A stretch of DNA of 13,674 nt from Methylocystaceae bacterium (lineage in GTDB: Bacteria; Pseudomonadota; Alphaproteobacteria; Rhizobiales; Beijerinckiaceae), in NCBI GenBank assembly GCA_003152255.1, contig PLZT01000271.1, forward strand, positions 1-13,674. Reading direction: 5' to 3'. Each line of letters begins with the position of its first letter. The stretch's first letter is position 1. Positions 6,842-12,945 of this stretch are shown piece after piece. A program made the translations under genes and the position numbers. The notes under the pieces were generated by a model, which ran no database searches, was not told where the DNA came from, and was given only the letters and a program-made list of their open reading frames with translations.

Positions 6842-6854
6842 AGATCATTGATCT
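6842..6854. promoter_or_regulatory. Palindromic operator-like site
   Basis: AGATCA-T-TGATCT is a perfect 6-bp inverted repeat around one base, 86 bases before the start of the exported Gly-rich protein gene. It could bind a dimeric regulator. It contains GATC overlaps and may be chance. Confidence 0.3.
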
Positions 6855-6940
6855 CGGTTGCGTAATTGGATAACACCAAGCCGACGCGGAGATCGACTGG
6901 CCCCGCGCCGCTCGCCCTCGACAGCCAAACGGACGTTTCC

Positions 6941-7384
6941 ATGATCAATCGACGAACCATGATATTTCTCGCCGCGTGCTTCTTCACGGCGGCGCCCGCG
7001 TTGGCTCAAGAGCAACCCAAGGGCCCGCCATCAGCGTCTGTCGCGATTGAGCAAATTCAGGTGGCCTTCATCGGATCCGGCGCGGCGGGCGGCGGAACGC
7101 TGAATTACCGCGGCGAGTCCTATCCCATCACCGTCGGCGGTCTGGGCGTCGGCGGCATTGGCGCGTCAAAACTGACAGCTTCGGGGAGCGTGTATGGTCT
7201 CCAGCGGCGGGAGGATTTCGCCGGCGCCTATGTTCAGGTTCGCAAAGGGTGGGCCTTGGGCGATCACGGAAAAGGGACGCTTTGGCTACGCAACAGAAAT
7301 GGCGTCACCATGAAACTGAATACGCGGCGCAAGGGATTTCAACTGTCGCTTGGCGCGGATGGCGTGGTGATCGCTTTCAAATAA
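6941..7384 (+). CDS. Exported Gly-rich protein of unknown function
   Basis: A 147-residue product starting at ATG 6941, chosen because a typical signal peptide starts there (MINRRTMIFLAACFFTAAP, cleavage after ALA-Q at about 22-23). Upstream TTG 6866 would put 25 polar residues in front of it. The mature part of about 125 residues is beta-strand-like and Gly-rich: IQVAFIGSGAAGGGTLNYRG, then YPITVGGLGVGGIGASKLTA, GSVYGLQRREDFAGAYVQV, and a closing LSLGADGVVIAF. The repeated glycine strands suggest a compact beta domain in the periplasm or outer membrane. I recall related exported proteins in alphaproteobacteria but cannot name a family. A hairpin at 7412-7443 follows the stop and could terminate transcription. 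The gene appears intact although flanked by remnants. Confidence 0.8.
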   Translation: MINRRTMIFLAACFFTAAPALAQEQPKGPPSASVAIEQIQVAFIGSGAAGGGTLNYRGESYPITVGGLGVGGIGASKLTASGSVYGLQRREDFAGAYVQVRKGWALGDHGKGTLWLRNRNGVTMKLNTRRKGFQLSLGADGVVIAFK

Positions 7385-7411
7385 ACGGAAGCGCGTGAAA
7401 GCGGACAAAAC

Positions 7412-7443
7412 CCGGACCAAGATCATGCGCGGCCCTGGTCCGG
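7412..7443 (+). terminator. Hairpin after the Gly-rich protein gene
   Basis: CCGGACCA (7412-7419) pairs perfectly with TGGTCCGG (7436-7443) across a 16-base loop, 27 bases after the stop. No T tract follows, so a factor-independent terminator is possible but not proven; it may be a dispersed intergenic palindrome. Confidence 0.5.
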
Positions 7444-7493
7444 AATGGCCGTGTTGAATCATAGTCCGATCAAAACAAGGGCGACGGACGCGC

Positions 7494-7586
7494 GCGGTTA
7501 CCGACATCGAATTTCCGCGTCTGGGCTTGATTCGCGGCGACGCCTTTGATCATTTTCTCGCGGAACTCCAAGCGCATATGCAGTGA
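7494..7586 (+). pseudogene. Possible C-terminal fragment of a lost membrane-protein gene
   Basis: A short frame reads VTDIEFPRLGLIRGDAFDHF, then LAELQAHMQ and a stop at 7584-7586. It has the look of a real protein C-terminus (a strand followed by an amphipathic helix), and I have a weak recollection of similar ends in DUF4239/bestrophin-like membrane proteins. The frame is blocked upstream at 7455-7457, there is no start or ribosome site, and nothing preceding it resembles a membrane domain. It is offered as a likely relic because it sits amid other relics. Identity is uncertain. Confidence 0.28.
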
Positions 7587-7641
7587 GCGAGGACGGCGGC
7601 GATTTTCAGGCGCGGATTGCATCGCCTGAACGAGACAGCTA

Positions 7642-8186
7642 CGGTTTCCCAGGTTCGAGCGGGTTACGACAAAAAGCGCCACCGGAAGACAGAGCTTTTA
7701 CGGCGTCGGCGATTTGTTCTTTCGCGGCAAGCTGAACCTCGTGGGCCCAGAAGGTGGGGATGTTCAAGCCGCGATCATCCCTTACGTAAAGGCGCCGACT
7801 GGCTCGCCCGGAATCGGCGGCAAAGCGGTCGAAGGCGGCGCGATCGCCCCGATTTCATTCGCCCTGCCGCGGGGTTTCACCTTTTTGTTCGACCCGGAAA
7901 TTGACATTTCGCGCAACGCCAATGATTTCGGTCGGCATACGAATATTCAATTCCTCGGCAATCTCAGCCATGCGCTGACGGACAGCGTCACGGGCTATGT
8001 CGAACTCTGGGGCCAGGCGAATAATGACCCCATCAGCCCAAACAAACAGGCCTCGCTCGACATCTCGCTGACCTGGCTTGCTTGGAAAAATCCCCGAGCC
8101 TGCAGTTCGATCTTGGCGCCAATATCGGCCTGACGCCGGCGACGCCGAAGCTGCAGCTCTACCTGGGCGTCTCGCAACGCTTTTGA
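7642..8186 (+). pseudogene. Truncated, frameshifted outer-membrane barrel protein (Phenol_MetA_deg type)
   Basis: The reading frame SFYGVGDLFFRGKLNLVGPE is followed by IIPYVKAPTGSPGIGGKAVE, a PISFALPRGFTFLFDPEIDI strand, LGNLSHALTDSVTGYVELWG and LDISLTWLAW. This is the typical pattern of the putative MetA-pathway/transporter beta-barrel family (PF13557). Near 8086-8095 (AAAAA-T-CCCC) the frame is lost. One base later the family C-terminus resumes as PSLQFDLGANIGLTPATPKL and ends LYLGVSQRF with TGA 8184-8186, consistent with loss of one base. At the 5' end there is no signal peptide or start, and the frame is blocked at 7627-7629, so roughly the first 80-100 residues are missing. Not a functional gene; a sequencing indel could explain the frameshift but not the missing N-terminus. 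Confidence 0.78.
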
Positions 8187-8232
8187 CTTGCATAGAGCCG
8201 TCCTCCGAGGTCAGGCCACATGGTCGGCGGTC

Positions 8233-8273
8233 GTCGCGAAGGACGGCGCGTCAAGCGGCTCCGCCTTCGCGAC
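8233..8273. terminator. Long hairpin after the barrel-protein remnant
   Basis: GTCGCGAAGG (8233-8242) pairs perfectly with CCTTCGCGAC (8264-8273). CGG (8244-8246) pairs with CCG (8261-8263) after a one-base bulge, giving a 13-bp stem. It lies 46 bases downstream of the remnant's stop, in the convergent gap between plus- and minus-strand genes. No T run follows on either strand, so it may act as a terminator or be a dispersed palindromic repeat. Confidence 0.5.
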
Positions 8274-8320
8274 TAAGTTCCGCGCTTCCACCCGGCCATT
8301 GTCGATCGCGTCGACCCCCG

Positions 8321-8345
8321 AAAAAGGCCTCGCTCCTTGGCCTTT
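8321..8345 (-). terminator. Rho-independent terminator of the HdeA-like gene
   Basis: Read on the minus strand, AAAGGCC (8345-8339) and GGCCTTT (8329-8323) form a perfect 7-bp stem with a 9-base loop, and the 3' arm runs into five consecutive T. It starts 31 bases after the stop of the HdeA-like gene, the best classic terminator in the window. Confidence 0.72.
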
Positions 8346-8375
8346 AGTTCAGGCCGCGTTTCGCTCGAAAACGCA

Positions 8376-8735
8376 TTACCTATGAACTTCGATGCCCTTT
8401 TTATCTCTGTATTCGTCGATAATGCAGCCGAGGACCTTGATCACTTTCTCGTCGCCAGGATGGGCCTTGCAATAGACGATCGTTTCGTGCTCAGCCTCTT
8501 TGCTGCGCGGGATATTGGCGAAATGCTTCTTCGCAAGCCCATTGTACCAGCCGCTATACCATGCCGTCAGATAATTGGCGTCTTCCTGAAAGGTGTCGGC
8601 CAGTTGCGCGCAGGTCAGGGCCTGCACGTCGAGATAGCCTTCTCCATCAGCGTAAGTGTTCAATTCCACCGCGGCAAACGCGCCGGTTCCGAGGGACGCG
8701 GCAATCACCGCAGTCGCAAGCAAGGTCTTTCTCAT
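8376..8735 (-). CDS. HdeA/HdeB-like periplasmic protein
   Basis: A 119-residue product. ATG 8735 is chosen because a signal peptide starts there (MRKTLLATAVIAASLGTG..., cleavage after AFA at 21) and GGGAG lies nine bases upstream; an in-frame ATG 21 bases earlier adds only MDWECCL. The mature part (about 98 residues) has the HdeA pattern: TCAQLADTFQEDANYLTAWY with a WYSGWYNG segment, then YCKAHPGDEKVIKVLGCI. In Escherichia coli HdeA is an acid-activated chaperone with one disulfide; distant alphaproteobacterial members are common and mostly untested. Three cysteines (42, 89, 104) are present, one more than the usual pair. A clean terminator follows. A tentative promoter on the minus strand is TTGTTT (8856-8851) with GATAAA (8834-8829), spacing 16. 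Confidence 0.85.
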   Translation of the reverse strand: MRKTLLATAVIAASLGTGAFAAVELNTYADGEGYLDVQALTCAQLADTFQEDANYLTAWYSGWYNGLAKKHFANIPRSKEAEHETIVYCKAHPGDEKVIKVLGCIIDEYRDKKGIEVHR

Positions 8736-8810
8736 TAGACAGCACTCCCAATCCATAACGAATCGATGCGGAATTGTTCTCGAACATCCGGGCGTTCCGC
8801 CGCGGATCGG

Positions 8811-8831
8811 AAAACGCCGCCGCAGCGTTTT
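8811..8831. terminator. Symmetric hairpin upstream of the HdeA-like gene
   Basis: AAAACGC (8811-8817) pairs perfectly with GCGTTTT (8825-8831) across a 7-base loop. With A/T ends on both sides it could terminate in either direction; on the minus strand it would end a transcript from the regulator remnant, whose stop is 161 bases upstream. It overlaps the tentative -10 of the HdeA-like gene, so it might instead be regulatory. Confidence 0.45.
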
Positions 8832-8991
8832 ATCGCGAAGCGCGAGCCTAAAACAAGACCTGGATCACGCTTGCATTCGCCCGGTCATGGCGTCGGCCTC
8901 GAAATGGTCCGTCGAGAACCAGCGTCTTCGTATTGACGAAAACCTTACGGTGGCTCCGCCGTCGCCGCCACCACCCCGCCGCGCGCGCTTT

Positions 8992-9835
8992 TTAGCCGTT
9001 AAAGCGAACCGTCCCGAATCCCGAAACGTCATAACCGCCCAAAGCCTTGGCTTTGTCACGAAACGTTTCCGAGAGGCACAGAGCTACGAGCTTCTGGAAC
9101 GGCGGGTCAAAATAGGCTTTGCGCCACACCAGAAGATCGAAGCGCTCCTCGATCAGCGGCGCGAAATCGAGTTTAAACTGACGCGCCGCCGCCGCGATGC
9201 CAAGGCCGACATCGGCGCGACCATCGGCGATCGCCATCGCCAAATCCGTCTCCGATCGCTCGACCGCTTCGACAAGGCGCAGGTGCGCCCGCTTCGGTCT
9301 GCCGCGTCTGAAAACGCAGGCCCCGCGCGGCCTTCAGACAATCGGGACGTTTGGCGAGATCGGGCCGCATGATCAGCCCCCGCGCGCGCCAGGCCCATTC
9401 AATAAGCACCCAGGGTTCATCCGTGAACCTCGCCGCGACCGCCGCGACGTTCCATTCTCCCCCTTCAGGAATATGAAGACCCGCCGCGACGCAATCGGCC
9501 GCCTGCGCCCGCTGCAACCCATCAAGAGCGCCGTCGAAAAAGCCAGCGATGCCGGAACGCGATTCCCGCAGAGCCCATTCGAGGAGAGGATCGTGCCCAC
9601 CGGCGGCGACCAGCGGTCTTTGACCTTCGGACGATCGCGGCGGCCTCGGCGCGACTTGTGCATCGCTGGCCACGCCATTGACCCGCAGCCATTGCGCGAT
9701 TTCGTCACGAGGAAACAGCAGCTTGCCCGTCACCCGGCGGAACGGCAGCGTCTCCTTGGCGACGAGGTCATAGACCTTGCGTTCCTTCACCCGCAAAAGG
9801 GCGGCTAGCTCGTGCGTGGTGTAAAATTCCGACAT
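8992..9835 (-). pseudogene. HTH / PBP-like transcriptional regulator with internal deletion and frameshift
   Basis: The N-terminal part from ATG 9835 is a MerR/excisionase-type HTH_17 domain (FYTTHELAALLRVKERKVYD, VTGKLLFPRDEIAQWL). It is followed by a periplasmic-binding-like domain (GSHD-type HDPLLEWALRESRSGIAGFF; GLHIPEGGEWNVAAVAARF). At EAGA near 9285 the frame is lost and the family C-terminus resumes in another frame: HLRLVEAVERSETDLAMAIA, DGRADVGLGIAAAARQF, FAPLIEERFDLLVWR, GGYDVSGFGTVRF, ending at TAA 8992-8994. Compared with what I remember of the family, roughly 15 residues between AGA and SETD are missing, so a deletion of a length not divisible by three probably caused the break. 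Intact members are about 290-300 residues and are thought to sense a small ligand such as an oxyanion. The upstream operator-like repeats remain. Confidence 0.8.
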
Positions 9836-9873
9836 TCCATCGCCGCGTTCTTTTTTCCGCCGTCGCGGAGAAA

Positions 9874-9921
9874 ATGACACGAAAAGTCATAAATGACATC
9901 AAAATTCCCGGTGAACGGGAA
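9874..9921. promoter_or_regulatory. Operator-like repeats upstream of the regulator remnant
   Basis: On the plus strand ATGAC (9874-9878), GTCAT (9886-9890) and ATGAC (9893-9897) form alternating repeats. Seen from the minus strand they give two direct copies of TGTCATTT about 19 bases apart, that is roughly two helical turns, with an inverted copy between. A further perfect inverted repeat TTCCCG-GTGAA-CGGGAA lies at 9905-9921. All are 39-86 bases upstream of the regulator start, where an operator for autoregulation would be expected. Confidence 0.45.
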
Positions 9922-10037
9922 CGAGAGCCCGCTTCGGAAAATGGCGACGATGGGCTTGAGTTGTTGACGCGATGAGCCTTCGATCCGAACAAACGTCTTT
10001 GCGTGTTTAGAACTTGCTCACCAGAGCTTTGGAAAAT

Positions 10038-10898
10038 TCACAAAGCGCCTGGTTGCCGCATTGCTCTCCAGGCTCTTGAGTTCCTCGAAAGCTGCCTTGC
10101 GCTTTCGCGCAACTCCAGCAGTTTAGCATCGGAAACGGCGAAATCCTCGACGGCTTCGACTAACGCGCGCCGAGCCTCGACAATTTTCGATTGCTCGTCG
10201 GCTTCGTCGACTCGTCCTCGGATAGCAATTGATGGGGCCGCCGATTGATGTTTGGCCTTCAGGCCGAAAACGGCGGCGATGACAGCTCCAAAGACGAGAA
10301 ACACCATGAGGAGCGGCAGGACGCCGCCAAAAATCTCGCTTCCAATCAAAACGACGGGCCTTGACTGGTTGATCTCGCTCGCATCGACAATCGCCGCCGG
10401 GGGTTTTTTAAAGGTGTCCGATAGCGGCGAATTCTCCTTGGCGCTTCTTATTAATTTGCCGCCGCTCCATTCGCCGTCTTCTTTCCGACCGTCGGGATAT
10501 GTGCGGACTCCACGGCCATTGAAATCCCCATTCCGCCATTCGCCGACGTATCTTCGCCCGTCGGGATAAGCATAGGCTCCTCGGCCGCTCGGCCAGCCGT
10601 CGCGAAACTCACCGACGTATTCTCCATGGTGACGGTACGTGAGCGTCCCCAGCCCATTCGGTTTGCCGTCGCGAAATTCCCCTACGTATGTTCCGCCATT
10701 GGGATAGCTGGAACTTCCTTGGCAGTCGGTCCACGACGCCATCTCGCTGGCTGGGCATGAAGGTAGACCGCCCTCGCCAATAGCGACCGTCGCGGACAAA
10801 ACAGCGCCAAAGGCGATTAAGGCGACCAAACATGTAATTGCTGATAACAGGAGCCCTAGCTTTGGCGTTCTCGTCACTTGGCGGACCATCGTCTTCAA
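10038..10898 (-). CDS. Membrane protein with MORN repeats between two helices
   Basis: A 286-residue product. A hydrophobic helix at about 14-39 is followed by a Cys-containing segment (Cys49, Cys59), then three clear MORN repeats at about 66-145 (YVGEFRDGKPNGLGTLTY; EYVGEFRDGWPSGRGAYAY; RYVGEWRNGDFNGRGVRTY) plus a start of a fourth (GEWSGGK). A linker leads to a second helix (about 187-214) and a charged helical tail of 70 residues. The two helices place the MORN region outside the cytoplasm and both ends inside, if both span the membrane. MORN repeats form a beta-hairpin solenoid and often mediate protein or lipid contact; bacterial functions are mostly unknown. TTG 10898 is preceded by GGGAG at eight bases; ATG 10889 is the alternative. 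No obvious operon partner. Confidence 0.85.
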   Translation of the reverse strand: MKTMVRQVTRTPKLGLLLSAITCLVALIAFGAVLSATVAIGEGGLPSCPASEMASWTDCQGSSSYPNGGTYVGEFRDGKPNGLGTLTYRHHGEYVGEFRDGWPSGRGAYAYPDGRRYVGEWRNGDFNGRGVRTYPDGRKEDGEWSGGKLIRSAKENSPLSDTFKKPPAAIVDASEINQSRPVVLIGSEIFGGVLPLLMVFLVFGAVIAAVFGLKAKHQSAAPSIAIRGRVDEADEQSKIVEARRALVEAVEDFAVSDAKLLELRESARQLSRNSRAWRAMRQPGAL

Positions 10899-11106
10899 CC
10901 CAAAATCTCCCGATCACGGCTGGTTTTCGCTCATCTCCGCGACAGAAAGCGCCGGTTGGGGCTCGCTTCCAACGCTTTCGGCGAAATACGCGCATCAACC
11001 CATAAACCACCAGAAAGACCGCGACAAACCAGAGAGCCCTCGATTGCGAAACGTCCCGGGCGAAAGTCTGCGCGCAACCCGGGCCGCTACGCGCGTGGCT
11101 GATTTA

Positions 11107-12702
11107 TCACCAGTCGGGTGGAAGCAAAGCCGGCGCGGCGCCGGCGGGCGTCGGCGGAGCTAGTTCCGGCGGCGGCGGCGGCGATTCCGCCGGCAGCAAA
11201 TCGCCCCAATTGGTGCGGCTCGCCATTTCCTGTTGCATGGGAACCGGCACGATCGGCCTGCCCTCTCGCAACTCCCATCCCCCGCCCAGGGCCTTGTAAA
11301 GCGCGATGTGGTTGGTCGTGATCGCGGAGCGCGTCTGGGCCAGCCTGTTTTTCTCCTGCAAGAGCGAGCGTTCGGAATCCACGACGCGCTGAAAATCCTC
11401 CTCGCCTTCGCGATATCTGATGAAGGCCAAATGCACCGAACTCTGAGCGGCTTCGACGGACTTTTGGGAGCTGACCGCGCTCTCCTGCGCCTTAAGGAAA
11501 GCGATCAACGCGTCTTCCACTTCTCGCGCGGCTCCGAGCACCGTCTCTTCGTAATTCACCAGCGCCTGTTGGAAGCGCGCGTCCTGGGCCCGCACGTTGT
11601 TGGTGATGCGTCCGTAGTTCAAGATGGACCATTGGAACCCAGGGCCCGCGGTGAAGAACAGGCTGTGCGGCGCGAAAAGCTTGGCGACGTCGCTGCTCTG
11701 AACGCCCACGTCGCCCAATAGGAAAAATCTCGGATAGAGATCCGCCTCGGCGACGCCGATGCGCGCGCTCTCGGCGGCGGCGTTGAGTTCCGCGGCGTGG
11801 ATATCGGGGCGTCGGCGCAACAATTCCGCGGGTATGCCGACGGCCACGCGCTTGGAGGCCGCGGGAATTTTTTGCGGCCCATGCAGCAGCGCCTCCATGC
11901 CGCCCGGCGGCTGGCCCAGCAGCGTGCTCAGCGCGTTTTTCGACTGTTGCAGACTGGCTTGCAATTGCGGGATGTCAGCGAGCGTGCTCTCCCACAAGGT
12001 GCGCGCCTGCGTAACGTCGAGTTCCGACGTGGCGCCGTTGCGGAAACGCGACTCGGCGATGTCCAGCCCCTCTTTTTGCACCTTGGCGTTTTCTCGGGCG
12101 ATTTGAATGAGCTCCTCATAGGTGCGGAGCAAGGCGTAGGTGCGTGCCACTTCAGCGGTCAGCGAAACGAGCGCGCTATCGTAATCAGCGACCGTCGCCA
12201 GCAGATTCGCGTCGTTGGCCTCGACGTTGCGCCGGAAGCGGCCCCAGAAATCCATCTCCCAGGCGGCGTCGAAGCCCAGGTTAAAATTCGCGAACGAATG
12301 TTGGAGCGAAGCTTGGTTGGCGAGGCGCGAACTGAGAAGGTTTTGCTGCGCGGCGCCGGCGCCCTCTTGCGTTTGCGGATAGAGGTTGCCGATCGCGACG
12401 CCGAGTTGCGCGCGCGCTTCAAGAATTTTCAAACCGGCGATCCGAACCGGGAGATTTTGCTCATAGGCGCGCTGGATGAGGCGATCGAGCGTCGGATCCT
12501 TGAACGTCTTCCACCAATGCGATTTGACGTCGCTCTTCGCTACGCGCTTGTCGCCGCTCTCGATCCATTTGTCTTGAACGGGCGCTGTCGTCGCGAGGAA
12601 ATCGGGGCCCACGGCGCAGCCGCCCAACGCCAGAGCCAAGCAAATCGGAGGAACCTGGACAAGCAAGGGCGCCGCGCGCTTGGACTTTGGATGACCGCCC
12701 AT
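11107..12702 (-). CDS. NodT-family outer-membrane efflux lipoprotein (TolC-like)
   Basis: A 531-residue product with a lipoprotein signal ending LALALGGC (Cys29), so the mature protein should be lipidated. The mature start CAVGPDF is characteristic of NodT/OprM-type channels. Two OEP repeats follow: WWKTFKDPTLDRLI, DFWGRFRRNVEANDANLLAT, ELDVTQART, then IPAELLRRRPDIHAAELNAA, AEADLYPRFF, FTAGPGFQWSILNYGRI and the second-repeat helices. The C-terminus carries a Pro/Ala-rich tail (SPPPPPELAPPTP). It forms the trimeric outer-membrane duct of tripartite efflux pumps. The preceding gene on the same strand encodes an ABC-2 permease, so an ABC-type pump (HlyD adaptor + ATPase + permease + this protein) is the natural partner. 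Start ATG 12702 is preferred over ATG 12708 because GGAG (12710-12713) is seven bases before it. Confidence 0.94.
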   Translation of the reverse strand: MGGHPKSKRAAPLLVQVPPICLALALGGCAVGPDFLATTAPVQDKWIESGDKRVAKSDVKSHWWKTFKDPTLDRLIQRAYEQNLPVRIAGLKILEARAQLGVAIGNLYPQTQEGAGAAQQNLLSSRLANQASLQHSFANFNLGFDAAWEMDFWGRFRRNVEANDANLLATVADYDSALVSLTAEVARTYALLRTYEELIQIARENAKVQKEGLDIAESRFRNGATSELDVTQARTLWESTLADIPQLQASLQQSKNALSTLLGQPPGGMEALLHGPQKIPAASKRVAVGIPAELLRRRPDIHAAELNAAAESARIGVAEADLYPRFFLLGDVGVQSSDVAKLFAPHSLFFTAGPGFQWSILNYGRITNNVRAQDARFQQALVNYEETVLGAAREVEDALIAFLKAQESAVSSQKSVEAAQSSVHLAFIRYREGEEDFQRVVDSERSLLQEKNRLAQTRSAITTNHIALYKALGGGWELREGRPIVPVPMQQEMASRTNWGDLLPAESPPPPPELAPPTPAGAAPALLPPDW

Positions 12703-12709
12703 CAACATG

Positions 12710-12713
12710 CTCC
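12710..12713 (-). promoter_or_regulatory. Ribosome binding site deciding the NodT start at 12702
   Basis: GGAG on the minus strand is seven bases from ATG 12702 but only one base from ATG 12708, which favours the downstream ATG. Confidence 0.55.
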
Positions 12714-12791
12714 GCTATCCGTCGAAGGGCGCCGAGCCGCGCGATCCTTGCGAGCCCCCTCTTATGAGTCGGGGCCAGTCATCCGTGAAAC

Positions 12792-12804
12792 GAAACGCCG
12801 TTTC
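12792..12804. promoter_or_regulatory. Palindromic operator-like site upstream of the efflux gene
   Basis: GAAACG-C-CGTTTC is a perfect 6-bp inverted repeat around one base, 90 bases upstream of the NodT-family start. Size and position suit a TetR/MarR-type operator, but no regulator gene is next to it. Confidence 0.35.
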
Positions 12805-12884
12805 TCTGGGCGAGACAAACGCACGGCGACATTCCCGAATCAATCATGTCCGACGTTCCTTTCTAAGGTGAATTTTGAGTAAAT

Positions 12885-12918
12885 GCGAGCAACGCAACCG
12901 GGATATCCTGTTGCTCGC
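12885..12918 (-). terminator. Hairpin between the ABC permease and the NodT gene
   Basis: GCGAGCAAC (12885-12893) pairs perfectly over 9 bp with GTTGCTCGC (12910-12918), with a 16-base loop containing the palindrome GGATATCC. It begins 27 bases after the permease stop. It may terminate or attenuate read-through into the NodT gene. The following bases are A/T-rich but without a T run. Confidence 0.55.
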
Positions 12919-12945
12919 TCGCGCGGCGGGCTCATGCTGAACGCG

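Larger units (their letters stand above)
6609..6940. other. Intergenic stretch of about 330 bases with two inverted repeats
   Basis: I see no credible gene on either strand. The stretch holds a strong inverted repeat at 6652-6679 and a short palindrome at 6842-6854, both listed separately. An open frame continuing upstream from the next gene (TTG 6866) is considered non-coding because the signal peptide begins at 6941. Confidence 0.5.

Noticed and set aside
8656..9372. 238-codon plus-strand frame over the HdeA promoter and regulator remnant
   Set aside because: Product is low-complexity Arg/Pro-rich; the opposite strand carries the HTH/PBP-like coding sequence.
10903..11103. Minus-strand hydrophobic frame reading LWFVAVFLVVYGLMRVFRRK between the NodT and MORN genes
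   Set aside because: It looks like one membrane helix followed by basic residues, but begins directly after the NodT stop without a start or ribosome site and then runs into the MORN gene in another frame. It could be a relic, but I cannot support it.
11797..12882. 361-codon plus-strand frame opposite the NodT gene
   Set aside because: Shadow of the NodT-family gene; no domain of its own.
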